Shown here one piece after another: positions 10,504 through 18,865 of a DNA stretch of 54,187 nt. The position numbers and the translations under genes are program-made. A model generated the notes under the pieces. That model was given only the letters and a program-made list of their open reading frames with translations, did not search any database and was not told the origin of the DNA. Position 1 is the stretch's first letter, and each line of letters opens with the position of its first letter. This stretch comes from Solimonas sp. (GTDB lineage: Bacteria > Pseudomonadota > Gammaproteobacteria > Nevskiales > Nevskiaceae): NCBI GenBank assembly GCA_030149365.1, contig JASBRP010000039.1:1-54187 (forward strand). The letters are read 5' to 3'.

Positions 10504-11624
10504 AAGTCCGTGCCGCCGTGCTGCGCCAGATGGGCCTGCCCGCCCCCTATGCGCAATCCAAGCCCCTGGTGATCGAGACCGTGGAGCTGGACCCGCCGGG
10601 CCCTGGCGAAATCCTGGTCAAGGTGCTGGCCGCGGGCCTCTGCCATTCCGACCTGTCGGTGATCGACGGCTCGCGCCCGCGCGTGATGCCGATGGTCATG
10701 GGCCACGAGGCGGCGGGCGAGGTGGTGCAGGCCGGCGACGGCGTTCTGGACCTGAAGCCCGGCGACCGCGTGGTGTTCTCCTTCGTGCCGGTCTGCGGCC
10801 ACTGCCTGCCCTGCGCCAGCGGCCGCCCCGCGCTCTGCGAGCCGGGCGCCAAGGCCAACGTCGCCGGCACGCTGCTGTCCGGCGAGCGCCGCTGGCATGA
10901 CGCAGAGCCGCTGAACCATCACCTGGGCGTCTCCGCCTTCGCCGATCACACCGTGGTGTCGGCGCGCTCCGCGGTGAAGATCGATCCGTCGCTGAAGCCC
11001 GAGATCGCCGCGCTGTTCGGCTGCGCGGTGATGACCGGCATGGGCGCCGTGGTGAACACCGCCCGCGTCGCCCCCGGCGAGAGCGTGGCCGTGTTCGGCC
11101 TGGGCGGTGTGGGCCTGTCCGCCGTGCTCGGCGCCAAGGCCGCTGGCGCCTATCCACTGGTGGCGGTGGACGTAGTGCCGCAGAAGCTGGAACTGGCCCG
11201 CGAGCTGGGCGCCACCCACTGCATCCAGGCCGGCCCCGGCGTGGACGTGGCGGCGCTGATCAAGGAGGCCACGGCCGGCGGCGTGCACCACGCCATCGAG
11301 AGCGTCGGCCACGAGCAGGTGCTGGCCCAGGCCTACGCCGCCACCCGCCGCGGCGGCACCACCATCACCGTCGGCCTGCCGCATCCGTCCAAGCAGTTCT
11401 CCGTCTCCGCGGTGAGCCTGGTGGCGGAAGAGCGCACGGTGAAGGGTTCCTACCTGGGCTCCTGCGTGCCCATGCGCGACATCCCGCGTTTCATTGCCCT
11501 GCACCAAGCCGGGCAGCTGCCGGTGGAGAAGCTGCTGACGCAGACCATCCGGCTGGAAGACATCAACGAGGCCTTCGACAAGCTGGCGGCGGGGTTGGCG
11601 GTCAGGCAGGTGGTGGTGTTCTAG
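10500..11624 (+). CDS. zinc-dependent alcohol dehydrogenase (medium-chain, class III-like)
   Basis: The 374-residue protein follows the MDR plan. The catalytic-zinc region is GLCHSDLSVIDG and MGHEAAGEV; the structural-zinc lobe is CGHCLPCASGRPALC near 99-113; the Rossmann motif is VFGLGGVGLSAVLGAKAAGA near 199-218. Four closely spaced cysteines indicate that structural zinc is kept. It oxidises alcohols or reduces aldehydes with NAD(P). It is translationally coupled to the thioesterase upstream, which suggests a short fatty- or aromatic-acid side pathway. A REP-like cluster follows it. Confidence 0.9.
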   Translation: MKVRAAVLRQMGLPAPYAQSKPLVIETVELDPPGPGEILVKVLAAGLCHSDLSVIDGSRPRVMPMVMGHEAAGEVVQAGDGVLDLKPGDRVVFSFVPVCGHCLPCASGRPALCEPGAKANVAGTLLSGERRWHDAEPLNHHLGVSAFADHTVVSARSAVKIDPSLKPEIAALFGCAVMTGMGAVVNTARVAPGESVAVFGLGGVGLSAVLGAKAAGAYPLVAVDVVPQKLELARELGATHCIQAGPGVDVAALIKEATAGGVHHAIESVGHEQVLAQAYAATRRGGTTITVGLPHPSKQFSVSAVSLVAEERTVKGSYLGSCVPMRDIPRFIALHQAGQLPVEKLLTQTIRLEDINEAFDKLAAGLAVRQVVVF

Positions 11625-11651
11625 GCTTTCGTCGGGATCGCGGGGCCTGGG

Positions 11652-11752
11652 CCGTTCATGCTTCGACAGGCTCAGCACGAACGGGGCTGGGTTTAGCTCC
11701 CCTCGCCCTTCAAATCCGTTCGCACTGAGCTTGTCGAAGTGCGGACGGATTT
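11652..11752. repeat. two REP-like copies, TTCGACAGGCTCAG type
   Basis: Copies at 11652-11684 and 11712-11752 are palindromes built around cttcgacaggctcag or its complement, with gttcg/cgaac ends. The second one encodes the last residues of the GIY-YIG frame, so that tail is probably repeat-derived. Confidence 0.65.
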
Positions 11753-12055
11753 GGAGCGCGCCAGACGGGAGATACCTCCCCAGTCCCCGCGCATTAGCGC
11801 TTCCTTCTTGGCACGGCTCCAGCCCTTGATCTGCTGCTCGGCGGCCAGGGCCTCTTCGCGGCTCGGGAAGTCCTGTGACCAGGCCAGGCGCACCGGCCGC
11901 TTGTCCAGGGTGTAGCAACCGGAAATCTCGCCGGCCTGATGCTGGCCGATGCGGCGCTCGAGCTCATCCGTATGCCCCGTGTAGTACGAGCCGTCGGCGC
12001 ATTGCAGGATGTAGGTCCAGAAGGCGATGAGCGGGGTCCGGTGGCGGCCATTCAC
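11693..12055 (-). CDS. GIY-YIG nuclease-superfamily protein (YhbQ/UPF0213-like)
   Basis: A 120-residue protein with one GIY-YIG domain: WTYILQCADGSYYTGHTDELERRIGQH supplies the two tyrosine strands and the arginine, and EEALAAEQQIKGWSRAKKEAL ends the domain. Small stand-alone members are poorly characterised and may act on nucleic-acid ends. Repeats flank both sides; the last 20 or so residues (after LARSK) are encoded by a palindromic repeat and are not expected to be conserved. The start sits at the edge of another repeat copy and could be slightly off. Confidence 0.82.
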   Translation of the reverse strand: MNGRHRTPLIAFWTYILQCADGSYYTGHTDELERRIGQHQAGEISGCYTLDKRPVRLAWSQDFPSREEALAAEQQIKGWSRAKKEALMRGDWGGISRLARSKSVRTSTSSVRTDLKGEGS

Positions 12056-12152
12056 CCTTCGACAGGCTCAGGGCGAACGGCTGGAGAGCTCGTTCAAGTG
12101 TAGCCAAGGCTAGAAGAATCCGTTCGTGCTGAGCCTGTCGAAGCATGAACGG
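12052..12152. repeat. two further REP-like copies, TTCGACAGGCTCAG type
   Basis: Copies at 12052-12081 and 12120-12152 lie in inverted orientation between the GIY-YIG gene and uvrD. With 11652-11752, four copies bracket the GIY-YIG gene. Confidence 0.65.
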
Positions 12153-12201
12153 ATTCCGCCACCAAGCCCCGGCTTCCGCCATCTAAGGGCTAAAATACCC
12201 C

Positions 12202-14550
12202 ATGGATTTCCTCCCCCCCACCGATCCCCGCGTCGCCGCCCTCACCCGCGACCTCAATCCCGCCCAGCTCGAGGCGGTGACGGCGCCGCCGGAGCACCGG
12301 CTGGTGCTGGCGGGTGCCGGGTCGGGCAAGACGCGGGTGCTGACGCATCGCGTGGCCTGGATCATCGCGGTGGAAGGGGTCTCGCCGCAGTCGGTGCTGG
12401 CGGTGACCTTCACCAACAAGGCCGCCAACGAGATGCGCGGCCGCATCGAGCAGCTGATCAACGTGCCGGTGCGCTCGATGTGGGTCGGTACCTTCCACGG
12501 CATCGCGCATCGCATGCTGCGCCTGCACTGGAAGGAAGCGAAGCTGCCGCAGAACTTCCAGATCCTCGATGCGGACGACCAGCAGCGCCTGGTCAAGCGC
12601 GTGATCAAGGCGCTGGACCTGGACGAGGACAAGTACCCGGCCAAGGCGCTGACCGGCTGGATCAACGCGCGCAAGGAAGAAGCCGAGCGTCCGGAGCACG
12701 TCCAGGACACCGGCGACTACGCCATGCGCCAGTACGTGCGCATCTACACCGCCTACGAGGAGCAGTGCCGCCGCTCGGGGCTGGTGGACTTCGCCGAGCT
12801 GCTGCTGCGCGCTTACGAGATCTGCCGCGACAACCCGGACATCCAGCGCCACTACCGCACGCGTTTCCGCCACGTGCTGGTGGACGAGTTTCAGGACACC
12901 AACAAGCTGCAGTACGACTGGCTGCGCGTGCTGGCCGGTGATCGCGGCGTGCTGTTCGCGGTGGGTGATGACGACCAGTCGGTCTACTCCTGGCGCGGTG
13001 CGCGCGTGGAGAACATGCTGCACCTGCAGCGGGATTTCCTTGGCACCGAGGTGGTCCGCCTGGAGCAGAATTACCGCTCCACCGGCACCATCCTGCGCGC
13101 GGCCAACGGGCTGATCGCGAAGAACAGCGGGCGCCTGGGCAAGAACCTGTGGACCGACGGCGGCGACGGCGAGGCGATCCAGCTCTATGCCGCCTTCAAC
13201 GAATACGACGAGGCGGAGTTCGTCATCAACCGCATCCGCGATGGCGTGGACGGGCGTCGCCGCTACAACGATCACGCGGTGCTCTACCGCACCAGCGCGC
13301 AGTCGCGCGTGGTGGAAGAAATCCTGATCCGCAACCGCATCCCCTACCGCATCACCGGTGGCCTGAAGTTCTTCGAGCGCCAGGAAATCAAGGATGCGAT
13401 GGCCTTCCTGCGGCTGCTGCACAACCGCGACGACGATGCCAGCTTCGAGCGCGCCGTGGGCACGCCGCCACGCGGCATCGGCGCCACCACGGTGGAAAAG
13501 CTGCGCCTCTGGGCGCGCGAGCAGGACATCTCGCTGTGGGCGGCGTCCCGGCTGGGCCAGCAGCACCTGGGGCGCTCCGCCAATGCGGTGAACCAGTTCG
13601 CGGCGCTGATCGAGGCCATCGCCACCGAAGGCAAGGACCTGCCGCTGTCGCAGCTCGCCGAGCTGGTGATCGCCCGTACCGGCCTGCGTGACCACTACCG
13701 CAAGGAAAAGGGCGAGCAGGCCGAGGCACGCCTGGAGAACCTGGACGAACTGGTCAGCGCCGCGCGCGGCTTCGAGCTGCTGCCCCTGCCGCAGGGCGAC
13801 GACCAGCTGCCGGAGATGGACCCGCTGACCAATTTCCTGGCGCATGCCTCGCTGGAAGCGGGCGAGCAACAGGCCGGCCCGGGCGAGGAGTCCGTGCAGC
13901 TGATGACGCTGCATGCGGCCAAGGGCCTGGAGTTCCCGGTGGTGTTCCTGGTGGGCGTGGAGAACGGGCTGTTCCCCAACATGCGCTCCATCGAGGAGGG
14001 CAACATCGAGGAAGAGCGCCGCCTGTGCTACGTCGGCATCACCCGCGCCCGCGAGAATCTCTACGTGAGCTACGCCGAGGTGCGCCGCGTGCATGGCGTC
14101 GAGCAGATTGGCAGCCCCTCGCAGTTCCTCAAGGAGATTCCCTCCGAGACCCTGCAGGAGACACGCCCGCGCGCCCAGGTGCTGCGCCCGGCCTTCATGC
14201 CGCGCGAGCCCAGCTACGGCGGCGGCTATTCGCGTGGTGGCGGGAGCGGCGGCGGTGGTGGGTACGGTAGTGGCTACGGCAACAGCGGCGGCGGCCGCAG
14301 CAGCGACGAATACCCGCGCGGCGGCTATGCCGGCTACGACCGCCAGAACATGGCGCGGACCCAGCTCAAGGAAAGCAGCTTCGGCCCCGGCGGCTTTACC
14401 CTGGGCCAGCGCGTGAAGCATGCCAAGTTCGGCGAAGGCACCATCCTGAGCTTCGACGGCGATGGCGACCGGGCCCGCGCCGAGGTCAAATTCAAGACTT
14501 CCGGGAACAAGTGGCTGTTGTTGTCGGTCGCAAACCTGCAGGCCCTTTAG
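12202..14550 (+). CDS. uvrD: DNA helicase II (UvrD)
   Basis: This 782-residue superfamily 1A helicase unwinds DNA 3' to 5' in excision and mismatch repair. Walker A AGAGSGKT is at 37-44, and Walker B VLVDEFQD at 225-232 is followed by the GDDDQSVYSWRGA motif. The QLMTLHAAKGLEFPVVF and ERRLCYVGITRARENLY motifs complete the core. A glycine/serine/tyrosine-rich linker (about 673-700) joins the core to a C-terminal Tudor-like domain with GQRVKHAKFGEGTI, as in PcrA/UvrD. No second repair gene is adjacent, but a small membrane gene follows 20 bases on. Confidence 0.96.
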   Translation: MDFLPPTDPRVAALTRDLNPAQLEAVTAPPEHRLVLAGAGSGKTRVLTHRVAWIIAVEGVSPQSVLAVTFTNKAANEMRGRIEQLINVPVRSMWVGTFHGIAHRMLRLHWKEAKLPQNFQILDADDQQRLVKRVIKALDLDEDKYPAKALTGWINARKEEAERPEHVQDTGDYAMRQYVRIYTAYEEQCRRSGLVDFAELLLRAYEICRDNPDIQRHYRTRFRHVLVDEFQDTNKLQYDWLRVLAGDRGVLFAVGDDDQSVYSWRGARVENMLHLQRDFLGTEVVRLEQNYRSTGTILRAANGLIAKNSGRLGKNLWTDGGDGEAIQLYAAFNEYDEAEFVINRIRDGVDGRRRYNDHAVLYRTSAQSRVVEEILIRNRIPYRITGGLKFFERQEIKDAMAFLRLLHNRDDDASFERAVGTPPRGIGATTVEKLRLWAREQDISLWAASRLGQQHLGRSANAVNQFAALIEAIATEGKDLPLSQLAELVIARTGLRDHYRKEKGEQAEARLENLDELVSAARGFELLPLPQGDDQLPEMDPLTNFLAHASLEAGEQQAGPGEESVQLMTLHAAKGLEFPVVFLVGVENGLFPNMRSIEEGNIEEERRLCYVGITRARENLYVSYAEVRRVHGVEQIGSPSQFLKEIPSETLQETRPRAQVLRPAFMPREPSYGGGYSRGGGSGGGGGYGSGYGNSGGGRSSDEYPRGGYAGYDRQNMARTQLKESSFGPGGFTLGQRVKHAKFGEGTILSFDGDGDRARAEVKFKTSGNKWLLLSVANLQAL

Positions 14551-14570
14551 CCTGCTAGCAGGAGGCTGCC

Positions 14571-14759
14571 ATGGGTGCTGAATTTTTCTGGGTTGCCGTA
14601 CTGGTGGTCATCCTGCTGGCCGGGCCCTTCGCGACCCTGCGGGCTGTCTCAGCCTACCGTCTGCGCGTCAGCGAGTCGGTGAAGAAGCGCCAGAAGGAGA
14701 TGGAGGCCAAGGAAAAGGCCGAGGAAAACAGTCCCGACAAACCGCGCGGCTTCTGGTGA
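14571..14759 (+). CDS. small single-pass membrane protein, unknown function
   Basis: The 62-residue product has one N-terminal membrane segment (about 5-27) and a highly charged lysine/glutamate-rich tail (35-57) that may be helical. AGGAGG lies just upstream of the ATG, so translation is well supported. Its TGA overlaps the GTG start of the MtfA-like gene. I do not recognise the family; it may partner the peptidase encoded next to it. Confidence 0.7.
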   Translation: MGAEFFWVAVLVVILLAGPFATLRAVSAYRLRVSESVKKRQKEMEAKEKAEENSPDKPRGFW

Positions 14760-15568
14760 GCGACGCGCAGGGACTGATCGGCTTTCTCGTGGTTGCCGGC
14801 CTCGCGCTGGCGCTGTGGCGCCTGTTCCGGCCGACACCGTTGCCGGCCGAGCCCCTGCCCGCGCAATGGCAGCAGCGGTTGGCGGAGCTGGTGCCGCCCT
14901 CGGCCTGGGTGCCGCCGGAACTGAGCGCCCTGTACGAATCCCGTGTCGAAACCTTCCTGAAGACCAAGCGCTTCGTGCCCTGCGGCGGCCTGGAGCAGGT
15001 CGGTGACGAGCAGCGCCTGGCCATCGCCGGCTATGCGGCCCTGCTGCTGCTGCGCCCGGACGCACAGGTGTTCCCCGAATTGCGCAGCGTGCTGCTCTAC
15101 CCCGACGCCTTCCTGGTGCCGCAGACCGAGCCCGACGAAATGGGCCTGGTACCGGATGAGCCCGAGGAGCGCCTCGGCGAATCCTGGGCCGGCGAGCGCG
15201 TGCTGCTGTCCTGGACCGACGTGGAAGCCGCGCAGCAGGGCGACAGCGTCAACGTGGTGGTGCACGAGTTTGCGCACCAGCTGGATGACGAGGAGCACGG
15301 CATGGAGGGCGCGCCGCGCCTGCAGGACTACGGCCGCTGGTCCGAGGTGATGCAGAAGGAATACGCCCGCCTGCAGCGCCACCGCCGCCCGCCGGTGCTG
15401 GACCCCTACGGCGCCGAGAGCCCGGGCGAATTCTTCGGCGTGGTCACGGAGGCATTCTTCCAGCGACCGCAGGAACTGCAGCGGCATCACGCGGAGCTGT
15501 ACGCGTTGCTGGCGGATTACTATCGGCTGGACCCGGTAGCGGTGATACCGGCCGCCGTTTCGGCCTGA
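14756..15568 (+). CDS. mtfA: MtfA-like zinc metallopeptidase (M90)
   Basis: The 270-residue product carries the zinc motif HEFAH at 170-174 followed by QLD and, further on, a glutamate in GEFFGVVTEAFF that matches the third zinc ligand region. In Escherichia coli MtfA is a peptidase that binds the glucose repressor Mlc. This copy has an N-terminal membrane segment (7-21) that the soluble enterobacterial form lacks, so it may be membrane-tethered. The GTG start overlaps the preceding stop (GTGA), indicating coupling. Confidence 0.87.
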   Translation: MSDAQGLIGFLVVAGLALALWRLFRPTPLPAEPLPAQWQQRLAELVPPSAWVPPELSALYESRVETFLKTKRFVPCGGLEQVGDEQRLAIAGYAALLLLRPDAQVFPELRSVLLYPDAFLVPQTEPDEMGLVPDEPEERLGESWAGERVLLSWTDVEAAQQGDSVNVVVHEFAHQLDDEEHGMEGAPRLQDYGRWSEVMQKEYARLQRHRRPPVLDPYGAESPGEFFGVVTEAFFQRPQELQRHHAELYALLADYYRLDPVAVIPAAVSA

Positions 15569-15585
15569 TCCGGAAGTACGGGGCG

Positions 15586-15613
15586 CGTCATGCCGGCTTT
15601 CGCCGGTATGACG
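15586..15613. repeat. short palindrome, CGTCATGCCGGC type
   Basis: Arms cgtcatgccggc and gccggtatgacg flank a small loop. A partial copy (catgccggctttcgccggta) is near 24203-24222. This is a widespread small palindrome in GC-rich proteobacteria. Confidence 0.5.
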
Positions 15614-15645
15614 ATGGGGGTGCGTGATGAAATCCGGGAGAAGCA

Positions 15646-16071
15646 ATGAGCGACGCCAAGGAAAGCGCCGAACTGGTTCGCCAGGGCAAGAAGATCGAAG
15701 CGATCAAGCTGCTGCGCGAAGCCAGCGGCATGAGCCTGAAGGAAACCAAGGATTTCATCGAGCGCGATGCCTCGCCTGAGGCGCTCGAGGCCGTGATCCG
15801 CCATGCGGTCAGGCCCGCCACCGTTGGGGGCGACGACGACGTACGGCGTTTGGCGGCGGAGGGTCAGGTGATCGAGGCGATCAAGCTGCTGCGACAGCAG
15901 ACCGGCCTGGGCCTGAAGGAAGCCAAAGCGGCAGTGGACGCGATGCGGCCACCGAAGCCATCAAAGTCGACAGGGCAGGTGGGTGAAAGCCCGCCGCTGA
16001 AGTGGCTGCTGGCGGCTGCTGTCGCTGCGGCACTGTGCGCCGCGCTGTACGCCCTAGGGATACGTCCCTGA
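15646..16071 (+). CDS. membrane protein with two ribosomal L7/L12 C-terminal-like repeats
   Basis: The 141-residue protein has two copies of the L7/L12 C-terminal helix motif: IEAIKLLREASGMSLKETKD near 17-36 and IEAIKLLRQQTGLGLKEAKA near 76-95. A C-terminal hydrophobic segment (about 121-138) follows. In L7/L12 this face binds translation factors; in stand-alone membrane proteins the role is unknown. The start has a good ribosome-binding site (GGGAGAAG). It may recruit a GTPase or other partner to the membrane, but that is inference. A long perfect hairpin follows the gene. Confidence 0.82.
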   Translation: MSDAKESAELVRQGKKIEAIKLLREASGMSLKETKDFIERDASPEALEAVIRHAVRPATVGGDDDVRRLAAEGQVIEAIKLLRQQTGLGLKEAKAAVDAMRPPKPSKSTGQVGESPPLKWLLAAAVAAALCAALYALGIRP

Positions 16072-16085
16072 TCGTGCTTTGGTGT

Positions 16086-16169
16086 CGTAGGGTGGGCTAA
16101 GCGTAAGCGTGCCCACCGTGCATGCACGCACTTCGCTGGTGGGCACGCTTACGCTTAGCCCACCCTACG
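16086..16169. repeat. perfect 32-base-arm inverted repeat, GTAGGGTGGGCTAAGCG type
   Basis: Arms at 16086-16117 and 16138-16169 are exactly complementary, with a 20-base loop. The words gtagggtgggctaagcg and gtgcccacc are known from dispersed repeats in many proteobacteria. It lies between convergent genes and could stop transcription from both sides. Confidence 0.75.
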
Positions 16170-16207
16170 GTTTTCCTCTCTCGCTGACGAAAGAGGGCGT
16201 AGCAGCG

Positions 16208-16801
16208 CTACTTAACCTTCACCACCATCGCCTGGATGCCATTGTCTTCCAGGCGGTTGCTGATGATCTGCACCTTGCCGAAGTCCTTCAGCGGACCGAC
16301 GCGCACGCGGTAGAAGGTCTCGGAGCCGTCGATGGTGACCGTCTCGATGCGCGACTCGATGCCTAGCAGGGCGAGGCTGGCCTTCTGCTTGTCGGCTTCT
16401 TCGCGATCGCGGTAGGAGGCGACCTGGATGACGTAGGTGGAGCCGTCGCCGGAGGCGGCAGGAGCCTTGGCGGCTTCCTTGTCGCCGCGCGGCACGACCA
16501 CTTCCTCGCTGGGCAGCAGTTCGTAGAAGGTGAAGCGCGCTTTCTCCTTGGGCGGCAGCTTCACCGCTTCCTTGGGTTCCTTCTTCGGCTTGGCAGCAGG
16601 TTCCGCTGCCGGTTCTTCAACGGTCTGCGCGCTGGGCAGGCCGCCGGTCGGGCGCTTGATGTAGACGAAGGCCGCCACGACCAGGCCGATGGCGAGGCCG
16701 AACACCAGCCAGACCCAGCCGGGCATGCCGCCACCACCGCCGCCACGGCCCTTGGCCTGGCGGCCGCCCCGCTTCGGTGAGTGTGCGTAGTCGCGTGCCA
16801 T
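16208..16801 (-). CDS. SPOR-domain inner-membrane protein (FtsN-like)
   Basis: The 197-residue protein has a short basic, glycine-rich cytoplasmic start, one membrane helix (about 28-47), a proline/lysine/alanine-rich linker, and a C-terminal SPOR domain (about 121-196, with TYVIQVASYRDREEADKQKASL). SPOR domains bind denuded septal peptidoglycan, so a cell-division or envelope role is likely. It begins one base after the argS stop and should be co-transcribed with it, an arrangement common in gammaproteobacteria. Confidence 0.9.
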   Translation of the reverse strand: MARDYAHSPKRGGRQAKGRGGGGGGMPGWVWLVFGLAIGLVVAAFVYIKRPTGGLPSAQTVEEPAAEPAAKPKKEPKEAVKLPPKEKARFTFYELLPSEEVVVPRGDKEAAKAPAASGDGSTYVIQVASYRDREEADKQKASLALLGIESRIETVTIDGSETFYRVRVGPLKDFGKVQIISNRLEDNGIQAMVVKVK

Positions 16802-18604
16802 TCAGGATTCCTGTGTCTCTTCGCGGTACATCTTCTCGGGGGCGCTGACGCCCAGGATGCCCAATGCATTGCGCAGCACCTGCGCCACGGCGCTGATCAG
16901 GGCCAGGCGCGCGTTCTGCAGCTCGGCGTCGTCTTCCACCAGGAAGCGATGCACGTTGTAGTAGCTGTGCAGGCCTTCGGCCAGTTCCTTGAGGAAGAAC
17001 ACCAGGCTGTGCGGCGTGTAGTCCGCGGCGGCGCGGCGCAGCGTCTCGGGGTAGCGGTTGAGCAGGGTCAGCAGGTTCTTCTCGTGCTCGTTGTCCAGGC
17101 GCTGCAGCGCGGCGAGGCCGGCGGCCTGGTCGAAGCTGCCGCCCTTCTCGGCGAGCTGGTCGAACACGCGGCAGATGCGCGCGTGCGCGTACTGCACGTA
17201 GAACACCGGGTTGTCGGTGGTCTGCGAGCGCGCCAGGTCGATGTCGAATTCCAGGTGCTGCTCGTGGCCGCGCATCAGGTAGAAGAAGCGCGTGGCGTCG
17301 GTGCCGGCCTCGTCGATCAGGTCCTGCAGCGTGACGAAGTTGCCGCTGCGCTTGCCCATGCGGCCGGAGGACAGCGTGACGAACTGGATCAGCTGGACGT
17401 TGAGCGCATCCTTGCGGCCGGTGAGGGCCTCGATGGCGGCGCGCACGCGGGCGATGTAGCCGTGGTGGTCGGCGCCCCAGACGTCCATCAGCAGGTTCCA
17501 GCCGCGGTCGAGCTTGTCGACGTGATAGGCCAGGTCGTTGCAGAAGTAGGTGGCGGCGCCGTCGGCCTTCACCAGCACGCGGTCCTTTTCATCACCGTAG
17601 GCCTCGGTCTTCATCCAGACCGCGCCGTCCTTGTCGTAGACCAGGCCCTTCTCGCGCAGCAGGCCGATGGCCTTCTGCACGAAGCCGCTCTTCACCAGCT
17701 CAGCCTCGGAGGACCACTGGTCGAAGCCGACATTGAAGTCGGACAGGGTCTTGCGGATGGTGCCGAGCTGGTCGTCCAGCGCGATGCGCTGCAGTTGCGC
17801 ATAGCCCTCGCCCAGCAGGCTGCGCGCACGCGTGATCAGCGTGTCGGCGTAGGCTTCCTGCTGCAGCTTGATCTCGTCTTTCTGCTTGTCGCTGGCGCCC
17901 TCGGGCACCACCGGCTCGGCGGCCAGGCCGTCGAGCACCGCGGCGGCTTCATGCTTCAGCGAATCGCCATGGGCGTCCTTCACCTTCTGCGCGGTGCGGC
18001 GGATGTAGTCGGCCGGGTAGCCGCGCTTGGGAAAGGGCAGCGTGACGCCGCAGAGTTCCAGGTAGCGCAGCCACACCGAGATCGCGAGGATGTCCACCTG
18101 GCGGCCGGCGTCGTTGATGTAGTACTCGCGCCACACCGTCCAGCCGGTGGCGGCCAGCAGGTTGCAGATGCTGTCGCCGTAGGCGGCGCCGCGGCCGTGG
18201 CCCACGTGCATCGGCCCGGTGGGATTGGCGGAGACGAACTCCACCATGATCTTGCCGGCCTTGCCGCTGCGATCGGTGCCGTAGTCGGCGCCCTGCTTGA
18301 GCACCTCGGCGACCACCGCCTGGAAGGCCGACTTGTTCAGGAAGAAGTTGATGAAGCCGGGGCCGGCGATCTCCACCTTGGCCACCTGGGCGGAGGCCGG
18401 CAGCTTCTGCACCAGCTTCTCGGCGACGGCGCGCGGCGGCTGCCCCAGCGGCTTGGCCAGCTGCAGGGCGAGGTTGGTCTGGAAGTCACCGAACTTGGCG
18501 TCCTTGGTGGCGTCCAGCTGGATGGCCGGCTCGGCGGTGGCGCCGGCCTCGGCCAGCAGCGCGTCGAGGGCGGCGCGCAGCAGATCGTGCAAATGGGCTT
18601 TCAT
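16802..18604 (-). CDS. argS: arginyl-tRNA synthetase
   Basis: The 600-residue class I synthetase charges tRNA-Arg. The HIGH-type motif is HVGH at 133-136 in SANPTGPMHVGHGRG. The KMSKS position reads MGKRSG, a common relaxed form in ArgRS. An N-terminal Arg-S additional domain (1-90) and a C-terminal anticodon-binding domain containing YAHARICRVFDQL complete the protein. Essential housekeeping gene. The SPOR gene follows immediately, on the same strand. Confidence 0.97.
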   Translation of the reverse strand: MKAHLHDLLRAALDALLAEAGATAEPAIQLDATKDAKFGDFQTNLALQLAKPLGQPPRAVAEKLVQKLPASAQVAKVEIAGPGFINFFLNKSAFQAVVAEVLKQGADYGTDRSGKAGKIMVEFVSANPTGPMHVGHGRGAAYGDSICNLLAATGWTVWREYYINDAGRQVDILAISVWLRYLELCGVTLPFPKRGYPADYIRRTAQKVKDAHGDSLKHEAAAVLDGLAAEPVVPEGASDKQKDEIKLQQEAYADTLITRARSLLGEGYAQLQRIALDDQLGTIRKTLSDFNVGFDQWSSEAELVKSGFVQKAIGLLREKGLVYDKDGAVWMKTEAYGDEKDRVLVKADGAATYFCNDLAYHVDKLDRGWNLLMDVWGADHHGYIARVRAAIEALTGRKDALNVQLIQFVTLSSGRMGKRSGNFVTLQDLIDEAGTDATRFFYLMRGHEQHLEFDIDLARSQTTDNPVFYVQYAHARICRVFDQLAEKGGSFDQAAGLAALQRLDNEHEKNLLTLLNRYPETLRRAAADYTPHSLVFFLKELAEGLHSYYNVHRFLVEDDAELQNARLALISAVAQVLRNALGILGVSAPEKMYREETQES

Positions 18605-18682
18605 CAGCGTTGAATCAGGGGTTTAAGGCAGGAATTGTAGCCGGCCCGGGCCTCGGTCATGGGCTTATTGGTCGGATTTGGA

Positions 18683-18688
18683 TATAGT
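18683..18688 (+). promoter_or_regulatory. possible -10 box upstream of riboswitch
   Basis: TATAGT lies just before the riboswitch aptamer, placing a start of transcription near its 5' end. No convincing -35 box is visible, so confidence is low. Confidence 0.3.
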
Positions 18689-18690
18689 CA

Positions 18691-18800
18691 GGGCCGTTTT
18701 TGGGGAGTAGCGCCCTGCCTCGGCAGGGGGATGCGTCAACATACTTGGCCCTCATGGCCATGGTGCATCCAGCCAATCCGGCATGCGAGACCAAGACAGC
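18691..18800 (+). ncRNA. yybP-ykoY manganese riboswitch
   Basis: The aptamer signature is clear: GGGGAGTAG at 18702-18710, GCGTCAACATACT about 25 bases later, and GCATGCGAGACCAAGAC at 18781-18797. The ends ggccgtttttgg and ccaagacagcc can pair to form the closing helix P1. This class binds Mn2+ and turns on exporters. The downstream region forms a strong hairpin (gccgggcgc at 18812-18820 with gcgcccggc at 18845-18853) that stops directly before the GGAG of the transporter gene, so control of translation or of RNA ending is likely. Confidence 0.9.
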
Positions 18801-18865
18801 CATGCTGCGCCGCCGGGCGCCTGCGTGGATGTCTTGTCCATCTTGCGCCCGGCCGGAGTATTCAA

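Noticed and set aside
10350..11918. 522-codon frame antisense to the alcohol dehydrogenase
   Set aside because: Composition typical of a shadow frame; crosses a gene boundary and repeats.
12190..14421. 743-codon open frame opposite uvrD
   Set aside because: Shadow of uvrD with no recognisable motif.
16781..18613. 610-codon open frame opposite argS
   Set aside because: Shadow frame of a well-supported housekeeping gene; low-complexity V/Q/H/G-rich product.
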